Source: Inquilinus sp052078665 (GTDB lineage: Bacteria; Pseudomonadota; Alphaproteobacteria; DSM-16000; Inquilinaceae). From it: 64,000 bases of DNA. The stretch is from positions 40,650 through 104,649 of the forward strand of contig NZ_JBQJIK010000017.1 of assembly GCF_052078665.1 (NCBI RefSeq), read 5' to 3'. Made by a program: the position numbers and the translations under genes. Positions 27,212 to 36,428 of the stretch are shown here, piece by piece. The stretch's first letter is position 1; the number at the start of each line of letters is the position of its first letter. Under the pieces are notes generated by a model. It had not been told where the DNA came from, did not search any database, and saw only the letters and a list, made by a program, of their open reading frames with translations.

Positions 27212-29605
27212 ATGAGATGGCTTCGCCGCGGCGCGATCGCGCTGGCCTGCCTCCTGCTGCTGCTCGTGGTGCTGGCCGGCGCCGGCCTGTGGTGGCTGCG
27301 CACCGGGGTGCCGGCCGAATCGGGGACCGTCGCGCTCGACGGCCTGTCCGGACCGGTCCGGATCTACCGCGACGGCCACGGCGTGCCGACGATCTTCGCC
27401 CAGAGCGACGGCGACGCCTATTTCGCCTTGGGCTATCTGCACGCCCGCGACCGGTTGTGGCAGATGGAGCTGCAGCGCCGGATCGGCGCCGGCCGGCTGG
27501 CCGAGTTGGTCGGCGCAGGCGGGTTGAAGCTGGACAAGCTGATGCGGACGCTCGGCATCTACCGCCTGGCCGAGGCCGATGTCGCCGCCCAGTCGCCGGA
27601 GCTGCGCTCGGCCCTCGACCGCTACGCCGCCGGGGTCAACGCCTGGATCGACGGCCATCCCGGCGCGCTGCCGCCCGAATTCACCCTGCTGTGGACCCGG
27701 CCGGAGCCGTGGCGGCCGGCCGACACGCTGGTCTGGAGCAAGCTGATGGCGCTGCAGCTGTCGGCCAATTATCGCGACGAGATCCTGCGCGCCCAGGTGA
27801 TCGCCCGGCTGGGGCCGGAGCGGGCCCGCACCCTGTTCCCCGATCTCGGCGCGCTGCCGCCCGCCACCCTCGCCGCCCTCGACCAAGCCGCGCCGATGCT
27901 GACGGCGCTGGCCGAGGCGCTGCCGCCGCCGCTGGGGCCCCGCACCGCGTCGAATGAATGGGTGGTCGGGCCCAGTCGCACCGACACCGGTGCGCCGATC
28001 CTGGCCAACGACCCGCATCTGGGGCTGAGCGCGCCGATCCGGTGGTACCTGGCGCGGATCGAGACCCCGACCCTGTCGGTCGCCGGCGCCACCGCGCCCG
28101 GCGTGCCGCTGACCATCCTGGGCCAGAACCGGCGGATCGCCTGGGGCTTCACCACCACCGGCGCGGATGTGCAGGACCTGTTCCTGGAGACGGTCGACCC
28201 GGCCGACTCGACCCGCTACCGGACGCCGGACGGCAGCGCCGCCTTCGAGACCCGGACCGAGACCATCGCCGTCTCCGGCGGCGACCCGGTGACGCTGACC
28301 ATCCGCGGCACCCGGCACGGGCCGGTGCTGTCCGACCTCGACCCCGGCATGGCGGAGCTGGCGGGCAAGGACAAGGTCGTCGCCCTCGCCTTCACCGCCC
28401 TCGCCCCCGGCGACACCACCGCCGATGCGCTGTACCGGCTGAACCGCGCCGGCACCTGGCCGGAGTTCCTGGCCGCGATGCGATTCTTCCGCACCCCGAT
28501 CCAGAACGTCGCCTATGCCGATGCCGACGGCGATATCGGCTTCCTGGTCCCGGGGGCGATCCCGATCCGGCGTTCCGGCCGCGGCGAGCTGCCGGCGGAC
28601 GGCGCCTCGGGCGCGCAGGACTGGACCGGCACCATCCCGTTCGAGGCCCTGCCCCAGGCCCTGAACCCGCCCGGCGGCGCCATCGCCAACGCCAACAACG
28701 CCGTGGTCGGGCCAGGCTATCCCTACTATCTCGGCGACGGCTATGACGACCCCTACCGCGCCCGGCGCATCGTCGAGCTGCTGGACGCCGACGGCCCGAA
28801 CACGGTCGCGCGCAGCCAGGCGATGCAGGCCGACACGCTGACGACGGAGGCGCGGGAGCTGCTGCCGCTGATGACGGCCATCGACCCCACCGACGACCGC
28901 ATGGCCAAGGCCCTGGCGCTGCTGCGCGGCTGGGACCTGCGGATGGACCGCAACCGGCCGGAGCCGCTGGTCTACATGGAATGGCTGCGGCGCTTCGCCC
29001 ATGCCGTGTTCGACCCGCCGCTCGGCCCCCTGGCCGAGGATTATTTCGGGCTGCACCCGACAATCCTGGCGACGATCCTGACCCGCGACCCGTCCTGGTG
29101 TGGCGACGCTGAGGCCTCGGCCTCGGCCTCGGCCCCGCCGGCCGACTGCACGGCCCTGCTGCGCCGGACCCTGGGCGAGGCGCTGGACGCGCTGGCACAG
29201 CGCCACGGCGCCGACATGGCCGCCTGGCGCTGGGGCGCCGAGCACATCGCGCCGCTGGAGGCCCAGGTGCTGTCGCGCGTGCCGGTGATCGGCGGCCTGA
29301 TCTCGCTGGCGACCCCGACCGATGGCGGGCCCTACACCCTGAACCGGGGCGCCACCACGATCACCGATCCGGAGGCGCCCTATGCCCACACGCACGGCGC
29401 CGGCTATCGCGCCGTCTACGACCTGGCGGACCGCGGCCGGTCGCGCTTCATGATCGCCACCGGCCAGTCCGGCAACCCGCTGTCGCCGCATTGGGGGGAC
29501 CTGGTCGCGGATTGGCGAGACGGAAGATACTTGACGTTGTCCGGTGGCGAGGCTGATCTCGCCGCAGCCGGGGAGTCGCTGACGACCCTGCAGCCGCGCC
29601 AATGA
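27212..29605 (+). CDS. penicillin acylase family protein (Ntn hydrolase)
   Basis: 797-aa periplasmic amidase of the penicillin/acyl-homoserine-lactone acylase family. A hydrophobic signal or anchor covers about residues 7-25. The alpha-subunit part has FAQSDGDAYFALGYLHARDR. Autocleavage is expected before Ser247 (in RTASNEWVVG), which becomes the N-terminal nucleophile of the beta chain; NDPHLGLSAP and the oxyanion Asn follow. Natural substrates of this family include beta-lactam side chains and acyl-homoserine lactones, so quorum-signal cleavage is possible but unproved. Its stop overlaps an ATG as ATGA, coupling it to the next gene. Confidence 0.9.
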   Translation: MRWLRRGAIALACLLLLLVVLAGAGLWWLRTGVPAESGTVALDGLSGPVRIYRDGHGVPTIFAQSDGDAYFALGYLHARDRLWQMELQRRIGAGRLAELVGAGGLKLDKLMRTLGIYRLAEADVAAQSPELRSALDRYAAGVNAWIDGHPGALPPEFTLLWTRPEPWRPADTLVWSKLMALQLSANYRDEILRAQVIARLGPERARTLFPDLGALPPATLAALDQAAPMLTALAEALPPPLGPRTASNEWVVGPSRTDTGAPILANDPHLGLSAPIRWYLARIETPTLSVAGATAPGVPLTILGQNRRIAWGFTTTGADVQDLFLETVDPADSTRYRTPDGSAAFETRTETIAVSGGDPVTLTIRGTRHGPVLSDLDPGMAELAGKDKVVALAFTALAPGDTTADALYRLNRAGTWPEFLAAMRFFRTPIQNVAYADADGDIGFLVPGAIPIRRSGRGELPADGASGAQDWTGTIPFEALPQALNPPGGAIANANNAVVGPGYPYYLGDGYDDPYRARRIVELLDADGPNTVARSQAMQADTLTTEARELLPLMTAIDPTDDRMAKALALLRGWDLRMDRNRPEPLVYMEWLRRFAHAVFDPPLGPLAEDYFGLHPTILATILTRDPSWCGDAEASASASAPPADCTALLRRTLGEALDALAQRHGADMAAWRWGAEHIAPLEAQVLSRVPVIGGLISLATPTDGGPYTLNRGATTITDPEAPYAHTHGAGYRAVYDLADRGRSRFMIATGQSGNPLSPHWGDLVADWRDGRYLTLSGGEADLAAAGESLTTLQPRQ

Positions 29606-29616
29606 CAGGACCCCAG

Positions 29617-30849
29617 ATGAGCCCCGCCCCGCTGCCGGTCACCATCGACGACATCCGCGCCGCCGCCGCGGCCCTCGAGGGCCAGGTGGCCCGGACGCCG
29701 GTCATTCCGGCGCCGCTTCTGTCCGGCATCCTCGGCTGCGAGCTGGTCCTGAAGCTGGAGACGCTGCAGCGCACCGGATCGTTCAAGGACCGCGGCGCCT
29801 ACAACAAGCTGCGCTCGCTCGACAAGGCGCAGCGCAAGCGCGGCGTGGTCGCCATGTCGGCCGGCAACCACGCCCAGGGCGTCGCCTACCACGCCACCCG
29901 CCTGGGCATCCCCTCGACCATCGTGATGCCGACCTTCACCCCCTTCACCAAGGTGGCGAAGACCGAGGGCTACGGCGCCAAGGTGGTGCTGGTGGGCCAG
30001 ACCCTCGACGACAGCATGGGCCATGCCCGCAAGCTGGTGGATGCGGAAGGGCTGACCCTGATCCACCCCTATGACGACCCCTACATCATCGCCGGCCAGG
30101 GCACGGCGGGGCTGGAGATCCTGGCCGACGTGCCGGATCTCGACGACCTGGTGGTGCCGATCGGCGGCGGCGGGCTGATCTCCGGCATCGCCATCGCCGC
30201 CCGGTCGATCAACCCGTCGATCCGGATCACCGGGGTCGAGGCCGCGCTCTATGCCTCGATGAGCGATGCGGTGGCCGGCCGCACCGGCATCTATGGCGGC
30301 GCCACCATCGCCGAGGGCATCGCGGTGAAGAGCCCGGGCGTCCTGACCCGGCAGATCATCGCCGCGCTGGTCGACGACATCGTCGCGGTCGAGGAGACGG
30401 TCCTGGAGCAGGGCGTGCACCAGCTGATGACCCAGCAGAAGCTGGTGGCAGAGGGCGCCGGCGCCGCCGGCATCGCCGGCATCCTGGCCAATCCGGAACG
30501 CTTCGCCGGGCGCAAGGTCGGCGTGGTGGTGTGCGGCGGCAACATCGACCCGCGCATCCTGGCCTCGATCCTGATGCGCGGCCTGGTGCGCAACGGCCAG
30601 CTGGCCCGGCTGCGCATCGAGATCGAGGACTCGCCGGGGGTGTTGAGCAGCATCGCCGGCATCATCGGCACCACCGGCGGCAACATCATCGAGACCTATC
30701 ACCAGCGGCTGTTCTTCCAGATCCCGGTGAAGCGGGCCGATATCGACGTGGTGGTCGAGACCCGCGACCGCGCCCATGTCGACGTCATCATCGGCAAGCT
30801 GATGGAGGGGGGCTATCCGGCGACGCTGCTGAGCGACGTCGGGGCGTGA
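29617..30849 (+). CDS. ilvA: threonine ammonia-lyase with C-terminal ACT domain
   Basis: PLP fold-type II enzyme that deaminates threonine to 2-oxobutyrate, the entry to isoleucine synthesis. The PLP lysine is in QRTGSFKDRGAYNKL and the phosphate cradle in GGGGLISGIA; the ACT domain fills about the last 80 residues (RIEIEDSPGVLSSIAGIIG). I take the ATG at 29617, preceded by CAGGA, as the start (410 aa). An ATG at 29602 overlaps the upstream stop and cannot be excluded. The single ACT domain suggests amino acid control, but the effector is not evident. Confidence 0.92.
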   Translation: MSPAPLPVTIDDIRAAAAALEGQVARTPVIPAPLLSGILGCELVLKLETLQRTGSFKDRGAYNKLRSLDKAQRKRGVVAMSAGNHAQGVAYHATRLGIPSTIVMPTFTPFTKVAKTEGYGAKVVLVGQTLDDSMGHARKLVDAEGLTLIHPYDDPYIIAGQGTAGLEILADVPDLDDLVVPIGGGGLISGIAIAARSINPSIRITGVEAALYASMSDAVAGRTGIYGGATIAEGIAVKSPGVLTRQIIAALVDDIVAVEETVLEQGVHQLMTQQKLVAEGAGAAGIAGILANPERFAGRKVGVVVCGGNIDPRILASILMRGLVRNGQLARLRIEIEDSPGVLSSIAGIIGTTGGNIIETYHQRLFFQIPVKRADIDVVVETRDRAHVDVIIGKLMEGGYPATLLSDVGA

Positions 30850-30881
30850 GCGGGCGGCCGGAGCCGGCCTCGGGAACCCGA

Positions 30882-31370
30882 ATGGAGCGCGTGCTGATCA
30901 CCGGCATGTCCGGGACCGGGAAGACCGCGGTGATCCGCGAGCTGGCGGCGCGGGGGCACGACGCCCGCGACCTCGACACGCCGGAATGGTCGGAATGGGT
31001 CGACGCCGATCCTGCCGACACGCTGACCCCGGGCGAGGGCAAGGACTGGGTCTGGCAGGAAGATCGGGTGCGCGACCTGCTGACCGCGCCGCGCGGCGCG
31101 CCGCTGTTCGTCAGCGGCACCTGCGAGACCATGGGCCGGTTCCTGCCCCTGATCGATGTCGTGATCCTGCTCTCCGCCCCGATCGAGACGCTGCTGCAGC
31201 GGCTGGCGGCGCGCGGCCCCGACGGCTACGGCCACACTGCGGAGGAGCGACGCAAGGTGGTCGAGTTGGTCGGGATGGTCGAGCCGCTGCTGCGGCAATC
31301 CGCCGACCACGAGATCGACACGCGCCGGCCGGTCGCGGCCACCGTCGACGAGATCCTGCGGCTGACATGA
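30882..31370 (+). CDS. small P-loop ATPase / shikimate kinase-like protein
   Basis: 162-aa protein with an N-terminal Walker A (LITGMSGTGKTAVIREL) and a shikimate/adenylate-kinase-like layout: a conserved Asp-Asp-Thr strand (RDLDTPEWSEWVD), a hydrophobic strand with LFVSGTCETMGRF, and RLAARGPDGYGHTAEERRKV, which may supply lid arginines. It lacks the shikimate-binding motifs. The substrate is unknown. It follows ilvA by 32 bp with no strong ribosome site. Confidence 0.75.
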   Translation: MERVLITGMSGTGKTAVIRELAARGHDARDLDTPEWSEWVDADPADTLTPGEGKDWVWQEDRVRDLLTAPRGAPLFVSGTCETMGRFLPLIDVVILLSAPIETLLQRLAARGPDGYGHTAEERRKVVELVGMVEPLLRQSADHEIDTRRPVAATVDEILRLT

Positions 31371-31493
31371 GGCCGCGGTGGATTCCGTCTGCATAGCCCG
31401 GCATGGCGGACCGGCCTCCGAGTCGCTTGCCGACGATCCGGCACTGTGGTGCAGTATGGGCGTGAGGTTGGCCACCCGGCCCAGGAGCGCTTG

Positions 31494-32228
31494 ATGTCCG
31501 TCATCGACGGCAAGCTCGGTCGTCTGCAGCATTTCTACCGGTCAGGCCCCCTGCCCTGCCCCTATATCCCCGGCCGTGTCGAGCGCAAGCTGTTCACCCG
31601 GCTGAACGGCGGCGACGCCCGGGCGCTGAACACCACCCTGTCGCAGGCCGGGTTCCGGCGCAGCCACGACATCGTCTACCGCCCGGTCTGCCCCGGCTGC
31701 CGCGCCTGCGTGCCGGTGCGGATCCCGGTGGCGCGGTTCGCGCCCGGCCGCAGCATGCGCCGGGCCTGGACCGCCAATCTCGACCTCGCCCGCCGCTCGG
31801 CCCTGCCGATCGGCAGCGACGAGCAGTTCGCCCTGTTCCTGCGCTACCAGCGGCACCGGCACGGCGACAGCGACATGGCGCGGATGTCGCGGGCCGATTA
31901 CGGCAGCATGATCGAGGAAGGCAGCGGCAGCGCCGCGCTGATCGAGTTCCGCGACCCGACCGGCGCCCTGCGCGCGGCGGCGCTGGTCGACGTGCTGGAG
32001 GACGGGCTGTCCGCCGTCTACAGCTTCTACGACCCCGACGTGCCGGAGCGCAGCCTCGGCACCTATGTGATCCTGGCCCTGGTCGAGGAGGCGCGGCGGA
32101 CCGGCATCGACCACGTCTATCTCGGCTACTGGATCGCGCAGAGCCACAAGATGGCCTACAAGGCTCGCTTCCAGCCGCTGGAAGCCCTCACCGACAACGG
32201 CTGGATGACGCTCGACCCGGACGTGTGA
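31494..32228 (+). CDS. bpt: aspartate/glutamate leucyltransferase
   Basis: 244-aa N-end rule aminoacyl-tRNA-protein transferase of the Bpt group. It attaches leucine to N-terminal Asp or Glu and so marks proteins for ClpAP. The Cys-rich N-terminal motif YRPVCPGCRACVPVRIPV and the GNAT-like C-terminal part (YSFYDPDVPERSLGTYVILA, YLGYWIAQSHKMAYKARF) are both clear. AGGAG precedes the ATG at 31494; the reading from 31446 lacks support. Confidence 0.93.
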   Translation: MSVIDGKLGRLQHFYRSGPLPCPYIPGRVERKLFTRLNGGDARALNTTLSQAGFRRSHDIVYRPVCPGCRACVPVRIPVARFAPGRSMRRAWTANLDLARRSALPIGSDEQFALFLRYQRHRHGDSDMARMSRADYGSMIEEGSGSAALIEFRDPTGALRAAALVDVLEDGLSAVYSFYDPDVPERSLGTYVILALVEEARRTGIDHVYLGYWIAQSHKMAYKARFQPLEALTDNGWMTLDPDV

Positions 32229-32392
32229 CCTCTCCGTCCCAGCGGCGCAGCAAAGACCGACATCGATGCCTCCCGAGCGGCCTCCGACGCCAATCGCCGG
32301 TTGGTCTTGCCCGCGAAAGCTGATATTTCGCAGCGGCGAATTGCATCGGTCCAATCAACGGCGCTGAAGTGCCCAAGAACGGGGGAGGTCAG

Positions 32393-32941
32393 ATGGGGGC
32401 TTTGCTGGGTGCCAGCCGCGTCATCGACGCGGTGAACGGCTGGGTCGGGCGAACCGTATCCTGGCTCGTGCTCGCCGCCATCCTGGTCAGCGCCGGCAAC
32501 GCCATCCTGCGGAAAGCCTTCTCGCTCAGCTCCAACGCCTGGCTGGAACTGCAATGGTACCTGTTCTCCGCCGTCTTCCTGCTGGCCGCGGGCTATACGC
32601 TGCTGAAGGGTGAGCACGTCAAGGTCGACATTTTGTACGGCCGCTGCTCGCGCCGGACCCAGCTCCGGATCGAGATCTTCGGCACCCTGTTCTTCCTGCT
32701 GCCCTTCTGCGTCATCTCCATCCTGCTGTCCTGGCCGGTGGTGGTGGACAAAATCGTCAGCGGCGAGACGTCGGGCGATGCCGGCGGCCTGATCCGCTGG
32801 CCGGTCTGGGCCCTGATCCCGGCCGGGTTCGCCCTGCTGGCGCTGCAGGGGCTGTCGGAGCTGGTCAAGCGGATCGCCATCCTGTCGGGCCGCATGCCCG
32901 ACATCGTCCAGACGCACGGCCACGAAGCCGACCCGCTCTGA
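32393..32941 (+). CDS. TRAP transporter small permease (DctQ)
   Basis: 182-aa membrane protein with four hydrophobic segments and the DctQ hallmark E-L-Q-W-Y-L-F-S-A-V-F-L-L-A-A-G-Y-T-L, then KGEHVKVDILYGRCSRRTQ. It pairs with the large permease 32 bp downstream. GGGGGAGG before the ATG at 32393 sets the start; an upstream in-frame GTG is not supported. The transporter belongs to the mannitol/chloroaromatic-annotated TRAP group, whose true ligands are often organic acids. Confidence 0.92.
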   Translation: MGALLGASRVIDAVNGWVGRTVSWLVLAAILVSAGNAILRKAFSLSSNAWLELQWYLFSAVFLLAAGYTLLKGEHVKVDILYGRCSRRTQLRIEIFGTLFFLLPFCVISILLSWPVVVDKIVSGETSGDAGGLIRWPVWALIPAGFALLALQGLSELVKRIAILSGRMPDIVQTHGHEADPL

Positions 32942-32973
32942 GCCGGCCCACCAGCCCCTGAAGGTCCGTCCGC

Positions 32974-34524
32974 ATGACGCAGTTCCTGATCGAGAACATG
33001 GCGCCGATCATGTTCGCCTGCCTGGTGGTCGTGCTGCTGCTCGGCTACTCGGTCGCTTTCTCTCTCGCCGCGGTCGGCTTCATCTTCTATCTGGTCGGCG
33101 TCGAGCTCGGCGTGCTGCAGTTCAACCTGATCGGGGCGATCCCCGATCGGTTCTACCAGCAGATGTCGAACGAGACGCTGCTGGCGGTGCCGTTCTTCAC
33201 CTTCATGGGGTTGATCCTCGAGCGCAGCGGCATGGCCGAGGACCTGCTGGACACGATCGGCCAACTGTTCGGCCCGGTCCGCGGCGGCCTGGCCTATGCG
33301 GTGATCTTCGTCGGCGCCCTCCTGGCCGCCACCACCGGCGTGGTCGCCGCCTCGGTGATCTCGATGGGGCTGATCTCGCTGCCGATCATGCTGCGCTACG
33401 GCTATGACCGGTCGCTCGCCTCCGGCGTCATCGCCGCCTCCGGCACGCTGGCCCAGATCATCCCGCCCAGCCTGGTGCTGATCATCATGGCCGACCAGCT
33501 CGGCAAGTCGGTCGGCGACATGTATCAGGGGGCGCTGCTGCCGGGCCTCATCCTGACCGGCCTCTACGCCGGCTACATCCTGATCATGTCGATCGTCCGG
33601 CCGGACAGCGCCCCGGCGCTGCCACCCGAAGCGCGCACGCTGCGCGGCCTGGCGCTGGCCGGCCGGGTGGTCACCTCGCTGGTCCCGCCCTTGGTGCTGA
33701 TCTTCCTGGTGCTGGGCACGATCTTCCTCGGCATCGCCACGCCGACCGAGGGCGGCGCCATGGGCGCGGTCGGCTCGCTGGTGCTGGCGGCGCTCAACCG
33801 GCGCCTGAACTGGACCATGATCCGCCAGGCGCTGGACACCACGACCAAGCTCTCCGCCTTCGTGCTGTTCATCCTGCTCGGCGCCCGCGTCTTCTCGCTG
33901 ACCTTCTACGGCCTCAACGGCCATGTCTGGGTCGAGCACCTGATGACCTCGGTGCCGGGCGGCGTGCTGGGCTTCCTGATCGTCGCCAACCTCCTGGTCT
34001 TCGTGCTGGCCTTCTTCCTCGACTATTTCGAGCTGGCCTTCATCATCGTGCCGCTGCTGGGAGCGGCGGCCGCGAGCCTGGGCATCGACCTGATCTGGTT
34101 CGGCGTGCTGCTGGCGGTCAACATGCAGACCTCGTTCATGCACCCGCCCTTCGGCTTCTCGCTGTTCTACCTGCGCTCGGTGGCGCCGACGCGGCCCTAT
34201 CGCGACAAGGTCACCGGCCGCACCACGGCGCCAGTGACGACCGGACAGATCTATCTCGGCGCGATCCCCTTCGTGGCGATCCAGGTCCTGATGGTCGCGA
34301 TCGTGATCGCCTTCCCGGGGCTGGTGACCCACTACAAATCGGGCCAGGTCGAGGCCGATCCGACCACGATCGACGTCAACGTGCCGATGCCGGGCGCCGA
34401 CGGCGCCAACCCGTTCGGCACCCCGGCCGCGCCCGATTTCGGCACCCCGCCGCCGCCGGATTTCGGTGCCCCGCCGGCCCCGGCGCAGCCCGGCGATCCG
34501 CTGCCCCCGCCCGACTTCAAATAG
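32974..34524 (+). CDS. TRAP transporter large permease (DctM) with proline-rich tail
   Basis: 516-aa, about 12-helix Na+-coupled permease. Typical blocks: PFFTFMGLILERSGMAEDLL, AATTGVVAASVISMGLISLP, ASGTLAQIIPPSLVLIIMAD and TPTEGGAMGAVG. The last 45 residues are unusual: a Pro/Ala/Asp/Phe-rich tail in which a PDFG(T/A)P unit recurs (APDFGTP, PPDFGAP, ending PPPDFK). This tail lies past the last membrane helix and is probably disordered. A hairpin without a T tract follows. Confidence 0.92.
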   Translation: MTQFLIENMAPIMFACLVVVLLLGYSVAFSLAAVGFIFYLVGVELGVLQFNLIGAIPDRFYQQMSNETLLAVPFFTFMGLILERSGMAEDLLDTIGQLFGPVRGGLAYAVIFVGALLAATTGVVAASVISMGLISLPIMLRYGYDRSLASGVIAASGTLAQIIPPSLVLIIMADQLGKSVGDMYQGALLPGLILTGLYAGYILIMSIVRPDSAPALPPEARTLRGLALAGRVVTSLVPPLVLIFLVLGTIFLGIATPTEGGAMGAVGSLVLAALNRRLNWTMIRQALDTTTKLSAFVLFILLGARVFSLTFYGLNGHVWVEHLMTSVPGGVLGFLIVANLLVFVLAFFLDYFELAFIIVPLLGAAAASLGIDLIWFGVLLAVNMQTSFMHPPFGFSLFYLRSVAPTRPYRDKVTGRTTAPVTTGQIYLGAIPFVAIQVLMVAIVIAFPGLVTHYKSGQVEADPTTIDVNVPMPGADGANPFGTPAAPDFGTPPPPDFGAPPAPAQPGDPLPPPDFK

Positions 34525-34534
34525 CCAGCAGAAA

Positions 34535-34560
34535 GGGCCGGTCCCGCGAAGGACCGGCCC
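34535..34560. terminator. hairpin between convergent TRAP genes
   Basis: GGGCCGGTCC (34535-34544), a 6-nt loop and GGACCGGCCC (34551-34560) form a perfect 10-bp stem in the 60-bp gap between the DctM and DctP genes. There is no T tract on either side, so termination may need Rho or the hairpin may only stabilise mRNA ends. Confidence 0.5.
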
Positions 34561-34584
34561 TGGTCGGTTCAGCGGAAGGCTGGC

Positions 34585-35676
34585 TTACTTGCCGGCCGCC
34601 TGCTGGGCATAGACGTAGCTGTCATAGGTGTATTCGGCCACGCGGAACCACTGATAGGCCTCGCCGCGGAACTTCTTCCACGGCTCGTAGATCGCCTTCC
34701 AATTGGCGTTCGAGGCGGAGAGCTCGTCGTACAGCTTGAACGATTCGACATAGGCGGCGTCGAGCACATCGCGCGGCAGCGGGCGCAGCTGCACGCCCTT
34801 GCCGACCAAGCTGCGGATCGCCGCGATGTTCTTCACGTCGTACAGTGCCAGCATGTTGAAGTTGGCGATCTCGGTGGCCGCAGCCAGCGCCTTCTTGTAG
34901 CTGTCCGGCAGCGCCTCGTACTTGTCCTTGTTGAACAGGAAATGCACGGTCGGGCCGCCTTCCCAGAAGGCCGGGTAGTAGTAGAACTTGGCGACCTGGT
35001 AGAAGCCGAGCTTCTCGTCGTCATAGGGCCCGACCCATTCGGTGGCGTCGATCGTGCCCCGCTCCAGCGCCGGGTAGATGTCGCCGCCGGCGATCTGCTG
35101 CGGCACCACGCCGATACGCTCGACCACCCGGCCGGCGAGGCCGGCGATGCGCATCTTGAGGCCCTTGAGGTCGGCCAGCGACTTGACCTCGCTGCGGAAC
35201 CAGCCGCCCATCTGTGTGCCGGTGTTGCCGCCGGGGAAGCCGACCACGCCGTAATTGGCAAAGAAGGTGTTCAGCAGGTCGTTGCCGCCGCCGTGATACA
35301 GCCAGGCGTTCTGCTGCCGGGCGTTGAGGCCGAACGGGATCGACGAGCCGATGGCGAAGGTCGGGTCCTTGCCGACATAGTAGTAGGCGACGGTGTGCGC
35401 CGCCTCGACCGTGCCGTTCTGGGTGGCGTCCAGCGCCTGCAAGCCGGGCACCAGCTCGCCCGAGGGGAAGACCTGGATCTGGAACTTGCCGTCGGTCAGG
35501 TCGGACAGCGTCTTCGACAGCACGTCGGCGCCGCCATAGATGGTGTCGAGCGACTTCGGAAAGCTCGACGCCAGGCGCCATTTGACCTCGGGCTTGTCCT
35601 GCGCGATCGCCGGCGCCGCCAGCGGCGCGGCCGCCAGGCCAACCCCCGCGGTCGCGATGAAATTCCGCCGTTTCAT
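34585..35676 (-). CDS. TRAP transporter substrate-binding protein (DctP), Tat-exported
   Basis: 363-aa periplasmic receptor. The N-terminus MKRRNFIATAG followed by a hydrophobic stretch and APAIA looks like a twin-arginine signal. The mature protein has VKWRLASSFPKSLDTIYGG and the ligand-gripping region GLKMRIAGLAGRVVERIG, with Arg in the carboxylate-binding position, and ATEWVGPYDD. It resembles the TakP branch, whose ligands are alpha-keto acids. GGGGGAG precedes the ATG at 35676. It is encoded opposite to its presumed permeases, so the three parts cannot be a single transcript. Confidence 0.9.
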   Translation of the reverse strand: MKRRNFIATAGVGLAAAPLAAPAIAQDKPEVKWRLASSFPKSLDTIYGGADVLSKTLSDLTDGKFQIQVFPSGELVPGLQALDATQNGTVEAAHTVAYYYVGKDPTFAIGSSIPFGLNARQQNAWLYHGGGNDLLNTFFANYGVVGFPGGNTGTQMGGWFRSEVKSLADLKGLKMRIAGLAGRVVERIGVVPQQIAGGDIYPALERGTIDATEWVGPYDDEKLGFYQVAKFYYYPAFWEGGPTVHFLFNKDKYEALPDSYKKALAAATEIANFNMLALYDVKNIAAIRSLVGKGVQLRPLPRDVLDAAYVESFKLYDELSASNANWKAIYEPWKKFRGEAYQWFRVAEYTYDSYVYAQQAAGK

Positions 35677-35812
35677 ATTTGGGCTCCCCCCTGTTCGCAT
35701 CGAGCGTGGTTTCCGCAAGTCGCCGCGGTCGTCCGCCGCGGCGCTGCTGCCATCTAATGAAACTCGGACATGGGACGCAACGCCGCTTCTGCGTCGTTGC
35801 GTCCTTTTGGTC

Positions 35813-36394
35813 TCAGGCGTCGCGGCGCTGGGCCAGGCCGTCGATCTTTGCCAGCAGCACGCCAGCCAGGGCGCCCTTGAGAATCGCCGCCGGGATGAAC
35901 GGCCACAGGCCGGCGGCGATCGCCGCCGCCGGGCCGACCAGCGTCGCCAGCCAGGGCACGCCGGTGACGAAGGGGATCAACGAGGCGACGGTGATGGCCA
36001 CGGCCATGCCGACGAGGCTGCGGGTCCAGCCGCGCTCGACCGCCAGGCCCATCAGCGCGGCCGAAGCCAGGAAGCCGACCAGGTAGCCCGTGGTCGGGCC
36101 GGCGAAATAGGCCGGGCCGGCGGCCGGGCCGGCGAAGACCGGCAGGCCGGCGAGACCCTCGGCCAGATAGGCCAGCATGGTCAGCCCGCCCAGGCGCCAG
36201 CCATAGGCGCCGCCGATCAGCAGCACCACGGCGGTCTGCATCGTCATCGGCACCGGGTAGAACGGCACCTGGATCTTGGCCGACAGCGCCATCAGCGCCG
36301 TGCCCAGCACCACCAGCACGGCAGAGCGCAGCAGGCCCGACTGGCCGTCGGCGCGCCACAGCGAGAGCATCGGGGGAAGGGTGCGGGTGGTCAT
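35813..36394 (-). CDS. bioY: biotin transporter BioY
   Basis: 193-aa, six-helix S component that binds biotin in the membrane. Family features: KIQVPFYPVPMTMQTAVVLLIGGAYG, GGLTMLAYLAEGLAGLPVFAG and GYLVGFLASA. No bioM or bioN (energising ATPase and T component) is adjacent, so it must work alone or with a remote module. It lies 34 bp behind parC and could be read through from it; GGAGTCC stands before the ATG. Confidence 0.93.
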   Translation of the reverse strand: MTTRTLPPMLSLWRADGQSGLLRSAVLVVLGTALMALSAKIQVPFYPVPMTMQTAVVLLIGGAYGWRLGGLTMLAYLAEGLAGLPVFAGPAAGPAYFAGPTTGYLVGFLASAALMGLAVERGWTRSLVGMAVAITVASLIPFVTGVPWLATLVGPAAAIAAGLWPFIPAAILKGALAGVLLAKIDGLAQRRDA

Positions 36395-36428
36395 GTCAGG
36401 ACTCCAATTGTCTTCTTCTTAAGGGGTC

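Noticed and set aside
27000..29602. A minus-strand open frame of more than 800 codons running through the acylase gene and joining the decarboxylase frame
   Set aside because: It is antisense to a gene with a clear Ntn-hydrolase signature, is of low complexity (Gly/Arg/Gln/Ala-rich), and arises from the third-position GC bias. Only the decarboxylase part is real.
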